This document shows, piece after piece, positions 35,555 through 46,300 of a stretch of 64,000 nt of DNA. This stretch comes from Parasponia andersonii (lineage: Eukaryota > Streptophyta > Magnoliopsida > Rosales > Cannabaceae). Made by a program: the position numbers and the translations under genes. How positions within the stretch are numbered: position 1 is the stretch's first letter; every line of letters starts with the position of its first letter. The DNA lies in contig JXTB01000065.1 of assembly GCA_002914805.1 (NCBI GenBank), positions 1,040,197 through 1,104,196 of the forward strand. Direction: 5' to 3'. The notes under the pieces were generated by a model. It was not told where the DNA came from. It ran no database searches and worked only from the letters and a program-made list of their open reading frames with translations.

Positions 35555-36094
35555 TTGTAGCGAGCTTTGTTCTTTCATTCATCGGTTTTGGTGGGGTTCT
35601 AGTAATGGAGATTATAAAGTTGAGTAAAGTTTTTTGAAGGGTCTGAGTTGTCTTGGTTTTTGGGATTAAGGTTTGTTTAATCAAGCCTTAATTGCTAAAT
35701 AGGCTTGGGGCCTTGTTAAAGATCCCCTCCTCGCTAGCGGCTTGTATTGTAAAAGGTAAATACTTTCGTAACGTTCTCGGCTTATGAAAAGGTTGGTTCA
35801 TCCGTGAGCTTTTTCTGTAGATGGATGTGGTGGAGTGTTGGCAATTAATGGAAAATCATGCCTTTTTAGGATCCATGGATATCACGACCAATTTCTTTTC
35901 GACCTGTCACTAGTCTGAATATCACAGTGAATCTAGTCCAAAATCTTATTATGGCCCCAAGTGTTTCAGATGAGCAAAAGGTACCGATAATGTGTTTCTT
36001 CCTATAGATCTGGTGATTATGAAGTCCATTCCTCTGAATGTGGTTGATCGTGAAGATAGAATTATCTTGCATTATAAGAAAGATGGAGAAAACT
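35555..36094 (+). pseudogene. LINE reverse transcriptase, C-terminal part (first piece)
   Basis: Decayed plus-strand coding sequence typical of plant L1-like LINEs past the RT core: RFWWGSSNGDYKV, then LFNQALIAK and AWGLVKDP, then PWISRPISFRPVTSLNITVN, and IILHYKKDGEN next to the insertion point. Several stops and frameshifts interrupt it. The element is 5'-truncated around 35550. It is interrupted at 36094/36095 by the LTR-like element and resumes at 38246. Confidence 0.75.
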
Positions 36095-38245
36095 TGTTAC
36101 GACCCAAAATCTAAAGCCGTGATTTTTGGTAATTTTGGGTGTAAATTAATATAAATAAAAAATTTTACAAAATTTGGAGAAAACTAAATACTTAGATTTT
36201 TTATTTTAGTCCTTAAATCATTTGAAATTTTATATATAAAAAAAGTTCATCTTTAATTTAATTTATGAAAATAAATACGCCAATTAAAATATAAGAAAAA
36301 TATAAATAAGTTACACAATAATTTAGTTTAATAAAACTAAGATGTTGATTCAATAGATTTTTCAAATCTTAAATCCAAATATCTAAAATTTAACTTACAA
36401 GTTGTCAAGATTCCAAGTACTTAAAATTTTAAAAATAAGTTCCTTATGAACCTTTGTGTCCAATTTGTACACCAAAACCTCCAATAATAGTAAGTACATC
36501 CTCATACATTTACTAAGTAGGAACGACACACTTGGTTAAACAATTAGACCTAGAGGAAGAGTGAGACAAAAAAAGGTACTAACCAAAGAAGAATAGGACC
36601 TCAAACATAAGCCAAGCAACTTTCTTAGCCAACGAGACAAATAACTCAACTGAATCACCTGAAAGGGAGGAAAAATAAAAGGAGTGAGCCTGAAAGCTCA
36701 ATAAGAAAGTTGTTACCTCATTTAAAAACCTTTTTAGTGATGGAAAGCCCTACATGGTTAGTTTAATCCAAAACATCTTTGCAAAACCATATGTGCATAT
36801 ATACATAATAATATCCAAAACTAATAGTCCATATACACATACATATTTATAGATATACAAAAAATATGATATCTGAAAACTAATCAATCCACAAATACAT
36901 GACACAAATCCACTCATACTCATGAGTTCATCACCTCTCATCAATGGAAACTAGGGTATTAGCACTACGTGTATTATACAGCCTGTCTGACATCTAGGCC
37001 ATAACCGGAGGAGACACTCTTGTGTCGCTTATTAAACCTGAAGGGGCAATCGCATTGCCTACATCTGCCAAATGGAGAGAAAATTAGAAGAAATACCCTA
37101 CGCGGGTTCACAGATTCTGCACCATCAATGGGGCCGCAGTGCCACACTATAAAAATCCCATAATGCAAACTTGGAATTCATGTGTAATCCTATGACACAT
37201 ATATTCTGAACTAATGTGTAAAAGTAGCCATGTAGTAATTTAAGTTCAAATGATACTTTGGTTTTTAATAAAATAGTTAATTAAATTTTATAGAAAAATA
37301 TGTAGCATAATGATCCTATTTTAACATATCCAAAAATACCTGCACTCAGAAAAATCCCAGAGTAATCCAATATATAAATCATACTATTCCATTCCATCAC
37401 AGATATTTAAAAGTTCTAAATCATGTTTGTTCTCATATGTTGTAGAAAATAAGTTTGATTCAAAAACGACGTAAAAAAGAGATAATCAAATCTCTATCTC
37501 ATTAGAATAATGATACCACACTATTCGATATTCAAGATGTCGATTGGACGATCGTTTGAAGGGTCGGGAACCAATTTCATGCCCTCGATCACTTACTTAG
37601 GAAAAACGTACTTCTCAATGGAGCTTCAAATCAATGAGTGGACCTCTTTATTGAATTTCTAGTGTCCAAGATAGCTAAGTTAGACATACAACTTGACTAA
37701 TTCAGATCCGGAATGACAACAGACTGGTGGCATATAAAACTAGATACAATCTAAGTCGTTAGATATTGATTTTCGTGTCCGTCACCAAATATAGTTGATA
37801 TATATATATGTATTTATATATATATCAAACTTCTTCATTTTCTGAGTACATTCATGACAATAAAAATAAAATCTAATAGTTAGATTAAAATGTCAAACTT
37901 AAAACTTGAAATACCTAAAAATGGCAACTTTCGAATCAGACAAAATAGAATCATAAAATATATATCTTGAGGTTCCTCTCAATGATACAAATCCAACGAG
38001 GCCAAGAACGTGGCCTGAAACGGTCCAAAATGGCACTGGAAATAAAAGTTCCCTCACAGCCATTAATGGTATTTTCCAGTGATACAGAGTTCGACGGCGA
38101 CTAGGGACGAGCAAGACGAGAGACAGAGAGTGAGAGAGTGGGGAGGGAGACAGAGAAGAGAGAGAGAGAAACTTATATATATAATAATTAAATTGTTTTT
38201 AAGGTAAAATGACCATCTTGCCCCTCTACAAATTAGGTTTCTACA
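36095..38245 (+). mobile_element. Solo-LTR-like element inserted in a LINE, copy B
   Basis: The 2,151-bp insertion runs from TGTTACGACCC to TTTCTACA, i.e. TG...CA ends, and is flanked by AAACT (36090-36094) and ATACT (38246-38250), a 5-bp target duplication with one mismatch. Removing it restores continuity of the LINE reading frame (...DGE + YSIRSGYRLL...). It has a GA-rich tract (38119-38170) and no recognised protein. TG/CA ends plus a 5-bp duplication indicate a solo LTR or LTR-only derivative. A (TA)n-like stretch lies at 37798-37826. Confidence 0.75.
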
Positions 38246-38481
38246 ATACTCGATTCGAAGTGGTTACAGACTTCTTCTTCGGGATCATGCATTTCAGCGT
38301 GGCTCTACTTCGGTTCTCCTAAGTAAATGGTGAAAGTTCCTTTGGAAGTCGAGCATTCCTCCCAAAATTCAAATTTTCGCATTTTTAAGAAAACTATTCC
38401 TTCTTGCTCCAACTTGATTCGTAAAGGACTCCGAATCATTCTTTTGGTTGTTTGCTTGGTACTTTCGGGAGTGTTTCTCGA
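38246..38481 (+). pseudogene. LINE reverse transcriptase, C-terminal part (second piece)
   Basis: Continues the LINE after the inserted LTR-like element: YSIRSGYRLLLRDHAFQRGS, then LLSKWWKFLWKSSIPPKIQI, the classic LINE segment leading to the C-terminal zinc-binding RVT domain. It is broken again at 38481/38482 by a truncated Gypsy piece and reappears as duplicates at 40220-40343 and 40530-40772. Confidence 0.7.
38358..38481. repeat. 124-bp direct duplication, left copy
   Basis: Starts CCTCCCAAAATTC and ends GTGTTTCTCGA. It recurs at 40220-40343 on the other side of the truncated Gypsy insertion with about two differences. Both share TTTCGCATTT and CGTAAAGG, whereas the third occurrence at 40650-40772 has TTTTGCATTT and CGCAAAGG. 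So the two flanking copies are closest to each other. Confidence 0.85.
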
Positions 38482-38501
38482 CCCAATACTAGTATGGTTT
38501 T

Positions 38502-39299
38502 TTATTGTCTTCGGACACCTGCGTACTGTTCCAGGAAAAGTCTGCAGAAGTCTTCGAACTCGTTTATGGACTTTTCCGGGAGCTGCCTAAACCATAGCAG
38601 GGCTGGTCCCACAAGGGTCGGAGAGAAGACTTTGCAAGTCACAGCCTCGTCCCTGGTCTCTAAGGCCATCTTCTGCAGGAAGTGGTATATGTGGTCGAGG
38701 GGGTCAGTCTTCCCCTCGAACTGCCTGAAAGTCGGGGTCGTGAAATCCCTCGGCCTGGGTTCCATCAGTCAGCAAAGGCTGTCCGGTTGATGCCTCGCAC
38801 AGTTTGTTCTGCCAGATCATCAGGGGTCTGGCTATGATGGTTGCCGAGTCTCTTATCTAACTCTGCCATCATCTCTTGCTTCCAGTCGGGGGGCGTACCC
38901 CCAGGGCTTTCATGGTGTCTTCCGCCCGTTGCCCCCCTAGTTTGGAAAGGTCTCGACTGACTTTGCCGTACCCCCTGCATCCGTGTCCCGGATGGGGCGG
39001 GAGCTTCTTCCCGAGGTTGGCTTCCGAACTCTTGTTGGACTTCTTCGTTGAAATCTTCCCTCTGCTGAGTCCTATCTTCACTTGTCAACAAACATTCGAG
39101 GCGAGCGTTATCTCTACGTACCTCTGCAACCTCGTCCCTTAAACCCAGGATGGCCTCGTGGGCCATCTCTGCCTTCTTGTTTGCTTTCGCTAGGGCGGCA
39201 TGCATCTGATCCAGCTTCTGCCCCAGATCTGGTCGTTCTTCTTAGGAGCTTCCTTCAGGTCAGGACGTGTGCTCCTGGTTGTCATTCTTGAGGGTGCCA
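38502..39299 (-). pseudogene. Ty3/Gypsy gag, frameshifted and truncated
   Basis: Three overlapping minus-strand frames carry gag: MAPSRMTTRSTRPDLKEAPK from 39299, then KANKKAEMAHEAILGLRDEV (coiled-coil-like), then FRQFEGKTDPLDHIYHFLQK, ending PEKSINEFEDFCRLFLEQYA. The last part is the retrotransposon gag core domain, which builds the virus-like particle. Breaks are a frameshift near 39230 and a one-base loss near 38766, and the C-terminus with the zinc knuckle is missing. Confidence 0.8.
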
Positions 39300-39398
39300 T
39301 CAGATGTTATATGGCTTTTTTGTTTGGGGAGAGCGCGGTCGTGAGTCTATTACTCTTTTTCCCACGCTCAACCTTTCTTCCCACAGACGGCGCCAAAC

Positions 39399-40219
39399 TG
39401 TTGGAGCAGTTTCTCACCAGCCGTCCATGTGTCTCGAACTGCAGATGCTATATTCTCCAACTGTCCACGTGTTCCTGCTGTCCCAAGGTCCTCTGAACTC
39501 CAAGCAAGATCGGAGAGGTAGGGGTGGCTACCTGCAAAGACTCTCCGATGCTTAAGTCAGTGGTTTATCTTTTATACAGTGTAGCAAGGAAAATATTTCA
39601 GTATATATATATCTGTTTCTTGTTCACAGACTTTTCTACATATATCTGTTTTTTTTAAGCATACATGCCCCTCTCGGGAATGCATGGCTCTTATATATAT
39701 AGTCCTGAGATAGTGAACCGCGTGGTTCTCAATCTTAGGACTGAGTATCTTTCACCTCGAAATCTTTTTCAGCAGTCACGGGCTGAGATTTCGGCGATCT
39801 CCTCTGTGCTGCCGTGGCCTGATTTTCGCCACCTCCTTCGGCTTCAATCTGTTAGGAGTAAGATTTGGGTAAATCGCCGTTCTGTCAGGACGGCTTGTCC
39901 CTGGCACACACCTACCCAGAATCGCATTAAATGCTCTGTCTGGGTCTAGAGCCGTGAGTCACTTTCCACTGTATTCGGTCGGAAGACCCTTGGGGCTTTT
40001 GACTCTCTCGACTGTTGAGGTAAGGGCCGCTGTTCTATGATGGCAGACCCTTGGGGCTTCTGACCCCCAGCTGTTGAGGTTGGGGTAAGACTGGGCCAAA
40101 CCGTCTGGGGTCAGTGATGGACTCGACCCTAACCTCGGATGGCCCAATGGCCAATTGTGAGATCACGTGCGATCTGCGTGGCCTTCTACGTGGCATATGG
40201 CTCGGGAACGGGTCCCACA
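39399..40219 (-). repeat. LTR of the truncated Gypsy element
   Basis: 821 bp with TG...CA ends (plus strand TGTTGGAGCAG ... GGTCCCACA). It contains a TATA-like ATATATATAAG on the minus strand (39690-39702). It also has an internal 65-bp tandem duplication with AGACCCTTGGGGCTT at about 39982 and 40047. No second LTR is present in the window. Confidence 0.7.
39691..39703 (-). promoter_or_regulatory. Candidate LTR TATA box
   Basis: ACTATATATATAA on the minus strand, roughly in the middle of the LTR and upstream of gag, the expected place for the U3 promoter. Inferred from motif and position. Confidence 0.4.
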
Positions 40220-40343
40220 CCTCCCAAAATTCAAATTTTCGCATTTTTAAGAAAACTATTCCTTCTTGCTCCAACTTGATTCGTAAAGGACTCCGAATCA
40301 TTCCTTTGGTTGTTTGCTCGGTACTTTCGGGAGTGTTTCTCGA
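40220..40343. repeat. 124-bp direct duplication, right copy
   Basis: The right-hand partner of 38358-38481, beginning exactly where the inserted LTR ends. After it the LINE-derived sequence continues (GAGAGGTTTTTG...) up to the single N at 40405. Confidence 0.85.
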
Positions 40344-40404
40344 GAGGTTTTTGAAAAAATTTGTGTTTGATTGCAATTTTTTTTTTGCTAAGAAAAACTA
40401 GTAA

Positions 40405-40792
40405 AGTAAAAAGANAGAGTGAGAGAGTGGGGAGGGAGACAGAGAAGAGAGAGAGAGAAACTTATATATATAATAATTAAATTGTTTTTAAGGTCAAATG
40501 ACCATCTTGTCCCTCTACAAACTAGGTTTCTACAATACTCGATTCGAAGTGGTTACAGACTTCTTCTTCGGGATCATGCATTTCAGCGTGGCTCTACTTC
40601 GGGTCTCCTAAGTAAATGGTGAAAGTTCCTTTGGAAGTCGAGCATTCCTCCCAAAATTCAAATTTTTGCATTTTTAAGAAAACTATTCCTTCTTGCTCCA
40701 ACTTGATTCGCAAAGGACTCCGAATCATTCCTTTGGTTGTTTGCTTGGTACTTTCGGGAGTGTTTCTCGAGAGGTTTTTGAAAAAATTTGTG
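40405..40792. repeat. Re-copied LTR-like tail plus LINE after a single N
   Basis: From 40406 the sequence repeats 38127 onward: the GA-rich tract, the last 130 bp of copy B, the CTACA|ATACT junction and the LINE segment to TTTCTCGA. Substitutions are scattered (AAGGTCAAATG for AAGGTAAAATG; TTTTGC for TTTCGC). Here there is no Gypsy insertion and the LINE piece runs straight into 40793. It is either a tandem duplication or two unmerged haplotypes. Confidence 0.8.
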
Positions 40793-41049
40793 TTTGATTG
40801 CAATTTTTTTTTTGCTAAGAAAAACTAGTAAAGTAAAAAGAATAACTATCAAAAGTGCTACTTTACCTGTATTTTTATTGTCTTAACTCAAATTTCATAC
40901 TTATGAACTTAATAAATAAATTTCAACTAATAATACATCTTAAAAAATAAAACCTATACATTTCACTTGAAAACAAAGCCCACATCAATTTCTAATTAAA
41001 AAATTTTATAATATTAATGATGAAATTATTGTGCAACTCTTTTAAAGTA
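40793..41049. repeat. Direct repeat, copy 2 of the 270-bp block
   Basis: Partner of 33931-34200. Its first 40 or so bases also follow the 124-bp duplication at about 40364-40404, before the N. Confidence 0.7.
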
Positions 41050-42092
41050 TGAAAGCTCATTTGATGGAATTGTAATATACTATAACAAATTTCTTTAAAT
41101 GAAATATTTTGTACATTTTTTTATACTTATATTTTGTTAAAAAAATTTGCCTTATGTCCCCCGAATTAAGATCCTTACGTATGGCTCTATTTGCAACAAA
41201 TTTTAAGTTTAATAGGTTCTCTATTTTGAAATTTAGGCTTAGTACTCATTATTTGTCTTATATTTCATTAATATCCGCTTTATTTGAGAAATTTAGGTGG
41301 ATGGCCAATATTTTAAATTTGATTAAGTAGACGTTTACTTTTTAAATTTTATAGCTAAATATCCATGTATATATATTTTACACTTGGTAGATATGCTTAT
41401 CTACTAATTTCAGTTATTGTACTTAAATGTACTGGGTGTATAATTTTTTATACTTGGTATATAAAATTTTACACTTGGTATATACCGGAAATTTTACTAT
41501 AAAATTTGATAAATAGATATTTACTTAAATTGATTCCAAAATTTAGTCATATTTCTATGAGGCTCTTTTTAGGTATATATTTCATGTTTATTTGCCATAT
41601 ATTTCATTAGGATCCACGTTTTATTTTAATTATTTTATACTAGTTTTTTTATATATACTTCATGTATAAAATATGTGTGCATACGTATATAGTATAAATA
41701 TATATGTATGGTATATACTATAAAATGTATATCCTTTTTAGCTATATTTCTTTTTATACATGTTTACTTTTAATATAATTAACTTTTTTGAGAAATATAT
41801 ATCACATGTACTTTACACATGAAATATATATTAAAAAAATAAAAAGAATAGCCCATGTAAATATGCTTCAAAACACGAGCATTCGTGTACTTTTCCTTTT
41901 CTTTTTTGGACTAAGGTTTGAATTCAAACTTTGGCCCAATCTACATTAGAAATAAGAGTCTGGTAAATGTTTATCATTATACTTTCTACCTCCAATAAAC
42001 TTTAGAAGAAATTTTATTTTTTACGGAAATTTTTCTAAAAAAAATTAAAAAATTATGGATTTTGAAATTATTTGAAAAATCTCAAATTTTAA
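41050..42092. other. AT-rich intergenic DNA, no gene seen
   Basis: Long AT-rich stretch with repeated 'acttggtata' and 'atatttcat' words (41380-41720), probably decayed repeats. A hAT-like right edge (CTTACGTATGGCTC, 41172-41185) is weak. Confidence 0.4.
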
Positions 42093-42300
42093 TTAGAAAA
42101 ATACTATTTTTAAAAGTATTAGAAAAATACCACTTTTATTAATTAATGAGATACTTGAATTAATCAATCAAATTTTCTTAAATAACTTAACCAATTACCC
42201 CAAGTAACTAGATTTGTACCCCAAGTAATCCAAGGAATTATCTCAAGTACCATCAAAAGATACTGATTTTGAAGAAAAAGTGGTATTTTCTAACTATTTA
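42093..42300. mobile_element. Small foldback MITE, family M3 copy 2
   Basis: The arms contain GAAAAATACCACTTTT (about 42123) and the complementary AAAAAGTGGTATTTTC (about 42277-42292). The centre has 'gatacttgaa', 'ccaagtaatcc' and 'tctcaagtac', parallel to 5277-5445. Confidence 0.45.
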
Positions 42301-42599
42301 TTAACAATGTTATTGTTCTAAATTTTGTTTAAAAAAATGATATTATTCCAAATCAATTTGAAATTATTCAAAAAATTTGGCCTAGAATTTTTCAATTTTT
42401 GATACTTTGGGCCTAGAATTTTGAAAGAAGCCCGAAACTTTAATACAGGATTAAGAGGAACAACGAAAAGTACATTTTAAACAACATTTAAGACATAAAA
42501 ATAAACTCAATTTAGTTGCATTAAACATGCATGAATGCATTCTTAAGAGTGTTTGGTAGGAAGGAAATGTGGAAAAAAAGAAGCATGCTAAGATATTAG

Positions 42600-43200
42600 C
42601 AGGTGCTCATCGGTTGGAATCCAATTTATTTTAACCATATTCCATCCAATCCAATTATAAGTCGATTTTAGAAGATCATTATCCAATCTAATCTAATTTA
42701 CTTTTAAAAATTAATCCAATCTAATCCAGCTACTAATTAGATTGAATCTGTTTTTATAATTGGTTATGAGCAAAAAATTTGAAGTTTTTTTTTCTAATAT
42801 GTTTCAAATTAAAAGAATAAGAATCAAAATTTATATAATATAATAAAACTCTAGCGTCTCATATTCTTGGCCTTTTTTCAATTTAGTTCTAAGGAGAGGT
42901 GAAGGAAAAAGATGAATATACTACTTAGTTGAGTTAGAATTTTTATTTAATTGAGTGAGATAAGGTCTATATTAAGAGATACACAAGCGAAAAGTAGAAA
43001 AACACTCAATATATATATTTTTTAATTTATTTAATATAAATTAGATTAGTTCAGTTCTAATTGGATTTTTTTACTGTGAAATTTGCTAACTAAACCAATC
43101 TAATTAAAATATAAAATTTAACATCTAATCCAATTTTTGATAATTGAATTGGATTAGATTGATCAGTTTAATTAGTTTGGTCTAGATTTTGAGCACCCTT
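42600..43200. mobile_element. Short inverted-repeat element, about 600 bp
   Basis: AGGTGCTCA at the left edge and the complement of TGAGCACCCT at the right edge (AGGGTGCTCA) form short inverted termini. The interior is composed of 'ccaatctaat'/'attagattgg' words in both orientations. A hAT-type non-autonomous element is likely, but no target duplication is evident. Confidence 0.45.
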
Positions 43201-43583
43201 ATGGATTAATTGGTATAAAGAAATTATTAGAGTAAGTGCATTAATGCAGTATATCATGATTTTATTATTGGAAGAAAAATATTATAAATCTTAAATCATT
43301 AATTTTAGTCAATTTTTAGTCCCTCCTTAATTGTAAAAATTCTCTCATACTAAATACAGTAAGGGAAAACAAGCCCCTTCCTTTTTCCTATTTTTCCTTT
43401 CTTAGATTTTATAAAATTCCTTTTTTCTTTATCTTTTCTTTCACCTTCTAAATACGGCCTAAGAATATATGAATATATTATTTACCACAAAAACCTATAT
43501 GGATTAAACGCTATCTCTAACTAGAAGAACATGAATAAATAATAAACAGTATATAAGATTTGTAATAGCTCACCTTCATGTGT

Positions 43584-43774
43584 AGGGGTGTTCAAAATCA
43601 AAATAAATTGATGCAATCTAATAATAGCATACAATGGCGGAGCCATAAATCTATTTCAAAGGGGCACACAAATAAATTAAAAATTTTAAGTTAATTAGCT
43701 AAAATATAGCTTCAATAAAGGTCACTTTGCTAAATTTTTTTTTTCTAAGTTTAATCTCACACAATTTGAGGCTA

Positions 43775-43805
<31 letters not shown>

Positions 43806-45091
43806 TTCTCATATATAGAATAATGAGTGTAATTTTTATTTAAAAAATATCTTCTAAATTCATGCTACAAAACCCACTTATTTTATAAAATTTACAATCT
43901 AAGAGAAGAAAATAAAAATGATATAGGATATACAAACATGTTACTTTGTATATAATATATATTAAAAATTAAATATCATAACTAAATACGCAGATAAAGT
44001 AAAAAAAAAAACATTTAAAAAATTACTGATATAAAATTTTAGACTACATATACACATAAAATCTTATACGTATTCAACATAAAATTATCATTTCTAATTT
44101 TATGTGTAGTCTAATATAATATAACATGATAGTTGTTAATTATTTAAACCCATAAAATTTAAGAAACAAATAAGTTTTTGATAAAAGTTAGGAAGAAAAA
44201 ATATAGAGAGCTAGAAAAAGGTGAAGGTAAACTATAAGAAATTTCAAACTAAATAGATTTTTGATATGGAAAGATTAGATTTTGAAAATGGGTTAAATAT
44301 AGAAATGTTAAATTCAATGAGAAAAATAATGAAGTAATTAATTTAATATACATGCATTACATATAATATATAGAGGATTTTTACAAAAATCCATGGGCAT
44401 ATGTCCTCTTGTCTTAACGTGGCTCTGCCACTGATTGCACATGTACGGATTGAATTGAAATTTTGAAACTGCTATTTATGTAGATTGGACATACATTTCA
44501 ATTTGAAAGTTAGGGGCATTCGTCAAATCCAATCCGTACTCTCTTTTTTTTTCCAAGAAATTGTATCTAATCTGCACATATGCACGTAGAGCGGATTTCA
44601 GAATTTATATTCAGTTCAATTCTTATAAAATCTTTCGACCAATTTAATCTAATCTGCACATCTTTAGATTGGATCAATTACTTCAATCAATTACTTGGAC
44701 TAAGTTCACATGTCATTATAATTGAGCTTTATATTATTTTTTTAATTATAGATTATTCATTGTTAGCACAAATTTGGGTCTTTTATTACAATTTAGCCAC
44801 TACTAATTATTATAACATCTTTTTATTTAAAAATAATACATACAATATCTCAAAATCTAAAATAAACATGTCAAACAAATAAGCAATACAACATATATAA
44901 ATTATAAAATAAATTTATATTGTATCTAGATGCATTATATAATTTAAGTGCAGATTGGATTGATTATTTTTATAGTAAAAAGTATATCCGATCCATATAA
45001 ATACAGAAATTCAATCAAATCTAATCTACACATGTGTTGATATACTCATTTTGTAGATTAGATTAAATCGTGTGTATTTTGAATGTCTCTA
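43584..45091. mobile_element. Short inverted-repeat element hosting a nested hAT insertion
   Basis: AGGGGTGTTCAAAATCA at the left and the complement of the right edge, TAGAGACATTCAAAATACA, are similar termini. The interior is again rich in 'caatctaatctgcacat' words in both orientations, so it resembles the neighbour at 42600-43200. The hAT-like element 43632-44433 sits within it. Class and ends are tentative. Confidence 0.4.
43632..44433. mobile_element. hAT-like (Tip100-type) non-autonomous element
   Basis: 802 bp with ends CAATGGCGGAGCCAT and, on the complement, CAGTGGCAGAGCCACG, close to the CAGNGGCGGAGCCA termini of Tip100-type hAT elements. Flanks ATAGCATA (43624-43631) and ATTGCACA (44434-44441) match at six of eight positions, consistent with a decayed 8-bp target duplication. 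No transposase. It contains an (ATT)n microsatellite near 43774-43805. Confidence 0.65.
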
Positions 45092-45937
45092 TTGAAAGTA
45101 TCTGATCCAAATTATCTACACTTAATTTATACAAATAAAAAGTTATATGAATAAACTATCCACACTTACTTTATATACATAAAAGCTATATATGTTCATA
45201 ATCTATATATCTTTATTTATAGAATTTATATATTTTGTAATTTTTTTGATTGGTTATGTTAAAGGTGTGAGCTCTTATAGAACACAAAATCTCATTACTA
45301 CTTTACTAACAGAGTAAAACAAAACTAAACAAATCATTCTTTTGTTCATCTCTTTTTTCTACCCGAATCTATCTTTAATTACTTGCTCAAATAACCAATC
45401 TAGAATAGCCGATCCAGTTCACATATCTATAGATTACACTTAATAGGTTGACAAACTTTTTTTAGATCGGATTAAATACATTTTCTTAAATATGCTTTTT
45501 TCATGCATATTGTATGGAATATGTTTGAAATAGTATAATATCAATCCTTTGAACCTTGTTACTCATGTGAGAGGTATGTCCACCTTATCGCCATAGGTTC
45601 TGACTATTATGAAGAAGAATATAGCACAAACTAGTTATCGTACGCTTTTCAAATTTTACAAAATGATCTCAGATCTTAGTCTCTCCCCATAAAACTAGCC
45701 TCCAATGTCTTGTATAGTACGAAAATTAGGGCAACCTAATACATACGTAAAATACATATAATATATTCTTATTAAAAACAAAAATTATGCTTAAAGGGCC
45801 ATTACGCCCTAGTATCCCACCACTCTTACATTGACCTTATCGTGAAAGTTGATCCTTGTTAAGGGGGCAAATGTATAATATTATTAGACTTTGCACAATC
45901 CAACAAGAATCATGCATTACGATGATTAAAATATGAA
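45092..45937. other. Intergenic DNA, no gene seen
   Basis: AT-rich with no coding or RNA signal up to the left LTR of the outer Gypsy element. Confidence 0.4.
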
Positions 45938-46284
45938 TGCAGGAAAATCCAGAGTCATTTTGTACTAGTGCCAAGTCTAAAATAAGGGTCGTTTGTTGTG
46001 GTCTAAGAGAAGGACGTCATTTAGTTTAGTTTGCATTTTCTTTAATGTTGTTTATTTGGGGCCTTGCTGTTAAACAAATTCTCATAGCTTTGGCCTTTTC
46101 TTTCGAGTTTTGTTATTTTATTTTGTCAGTTTATGAGTTGCATGAATAGTCTTAAGGCTGAGGTCCGACATGGGCAAGCACAAATTGGAATTTTAATCGT
46201 CTCTGGTAATGAAACTCTGTTAGAGAGTGGTTTTCTCTCTTCTCTCCTCTGAGAGGTCCTTTCCCTTTTGACCCTTTTGTATCA
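45938..46284 (+). repeat. 5' LTR of outer Gypsy element
   Basis: 347 bp, TGCAGGAAAATCC ... TTTTGTATCA. It matches the 3' LTR at 59089-59417 throughout ('tactagtgccaagtctaaaa', 'ttagtttagtttg', 'gtcagtttatgagttg'), with many substitutions and small indels, so the insertion is old. Confidence 0.85.
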
Positions 46285-46285
46285 G

Positions 46286-46300
46286 GTGGCATCAGAGCCA
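46286..46300 (+). promoter_or_regulatory. Primer-binding site of outer element
   Basis: GTGGCATCAGAGCCA starts two bases after the 5' LTR. It corresponds to the tRNA-iMet primer complement TGGTATCAGAGCC with one transition. Confidence 0.7.

Larger units (their letters stand above)
38482..40219 (-). mobile_element. Truncated Ty3/Gypsy element: one LTR, leader and partial gag
   Basis: Read on the minus strand, an LTR (40219-39399) is followed by the leader GTTTGGCGCCGTCTGTGGGA and a gag reading frame that stops abruptly at 38482. The outer LTR end is intact and lies exactly at the start of the 124-bp duplication; the other end is a break inside gag. Protease, RT and integrase are absent. The TGGCGCC leader is of the kind used as primer-binding site by several plant Gypsy lineages. 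Confidence 0.8.

Noticed and set aside
38327..39555. Plus-strand frames of 69-112 codons over the truncated Gypsy piece
   Set aside because: Antisense to gag or made of LINE/LTR sequence read in a wrong frame.
33681..41185. A single large hAT element with GGCGGAGC...left and ...ATGGCTC right ends
   Set aside because: The ends are only loosely complementary and the interior is fully explained by other insertions; no 8-bp target duplication was seen.
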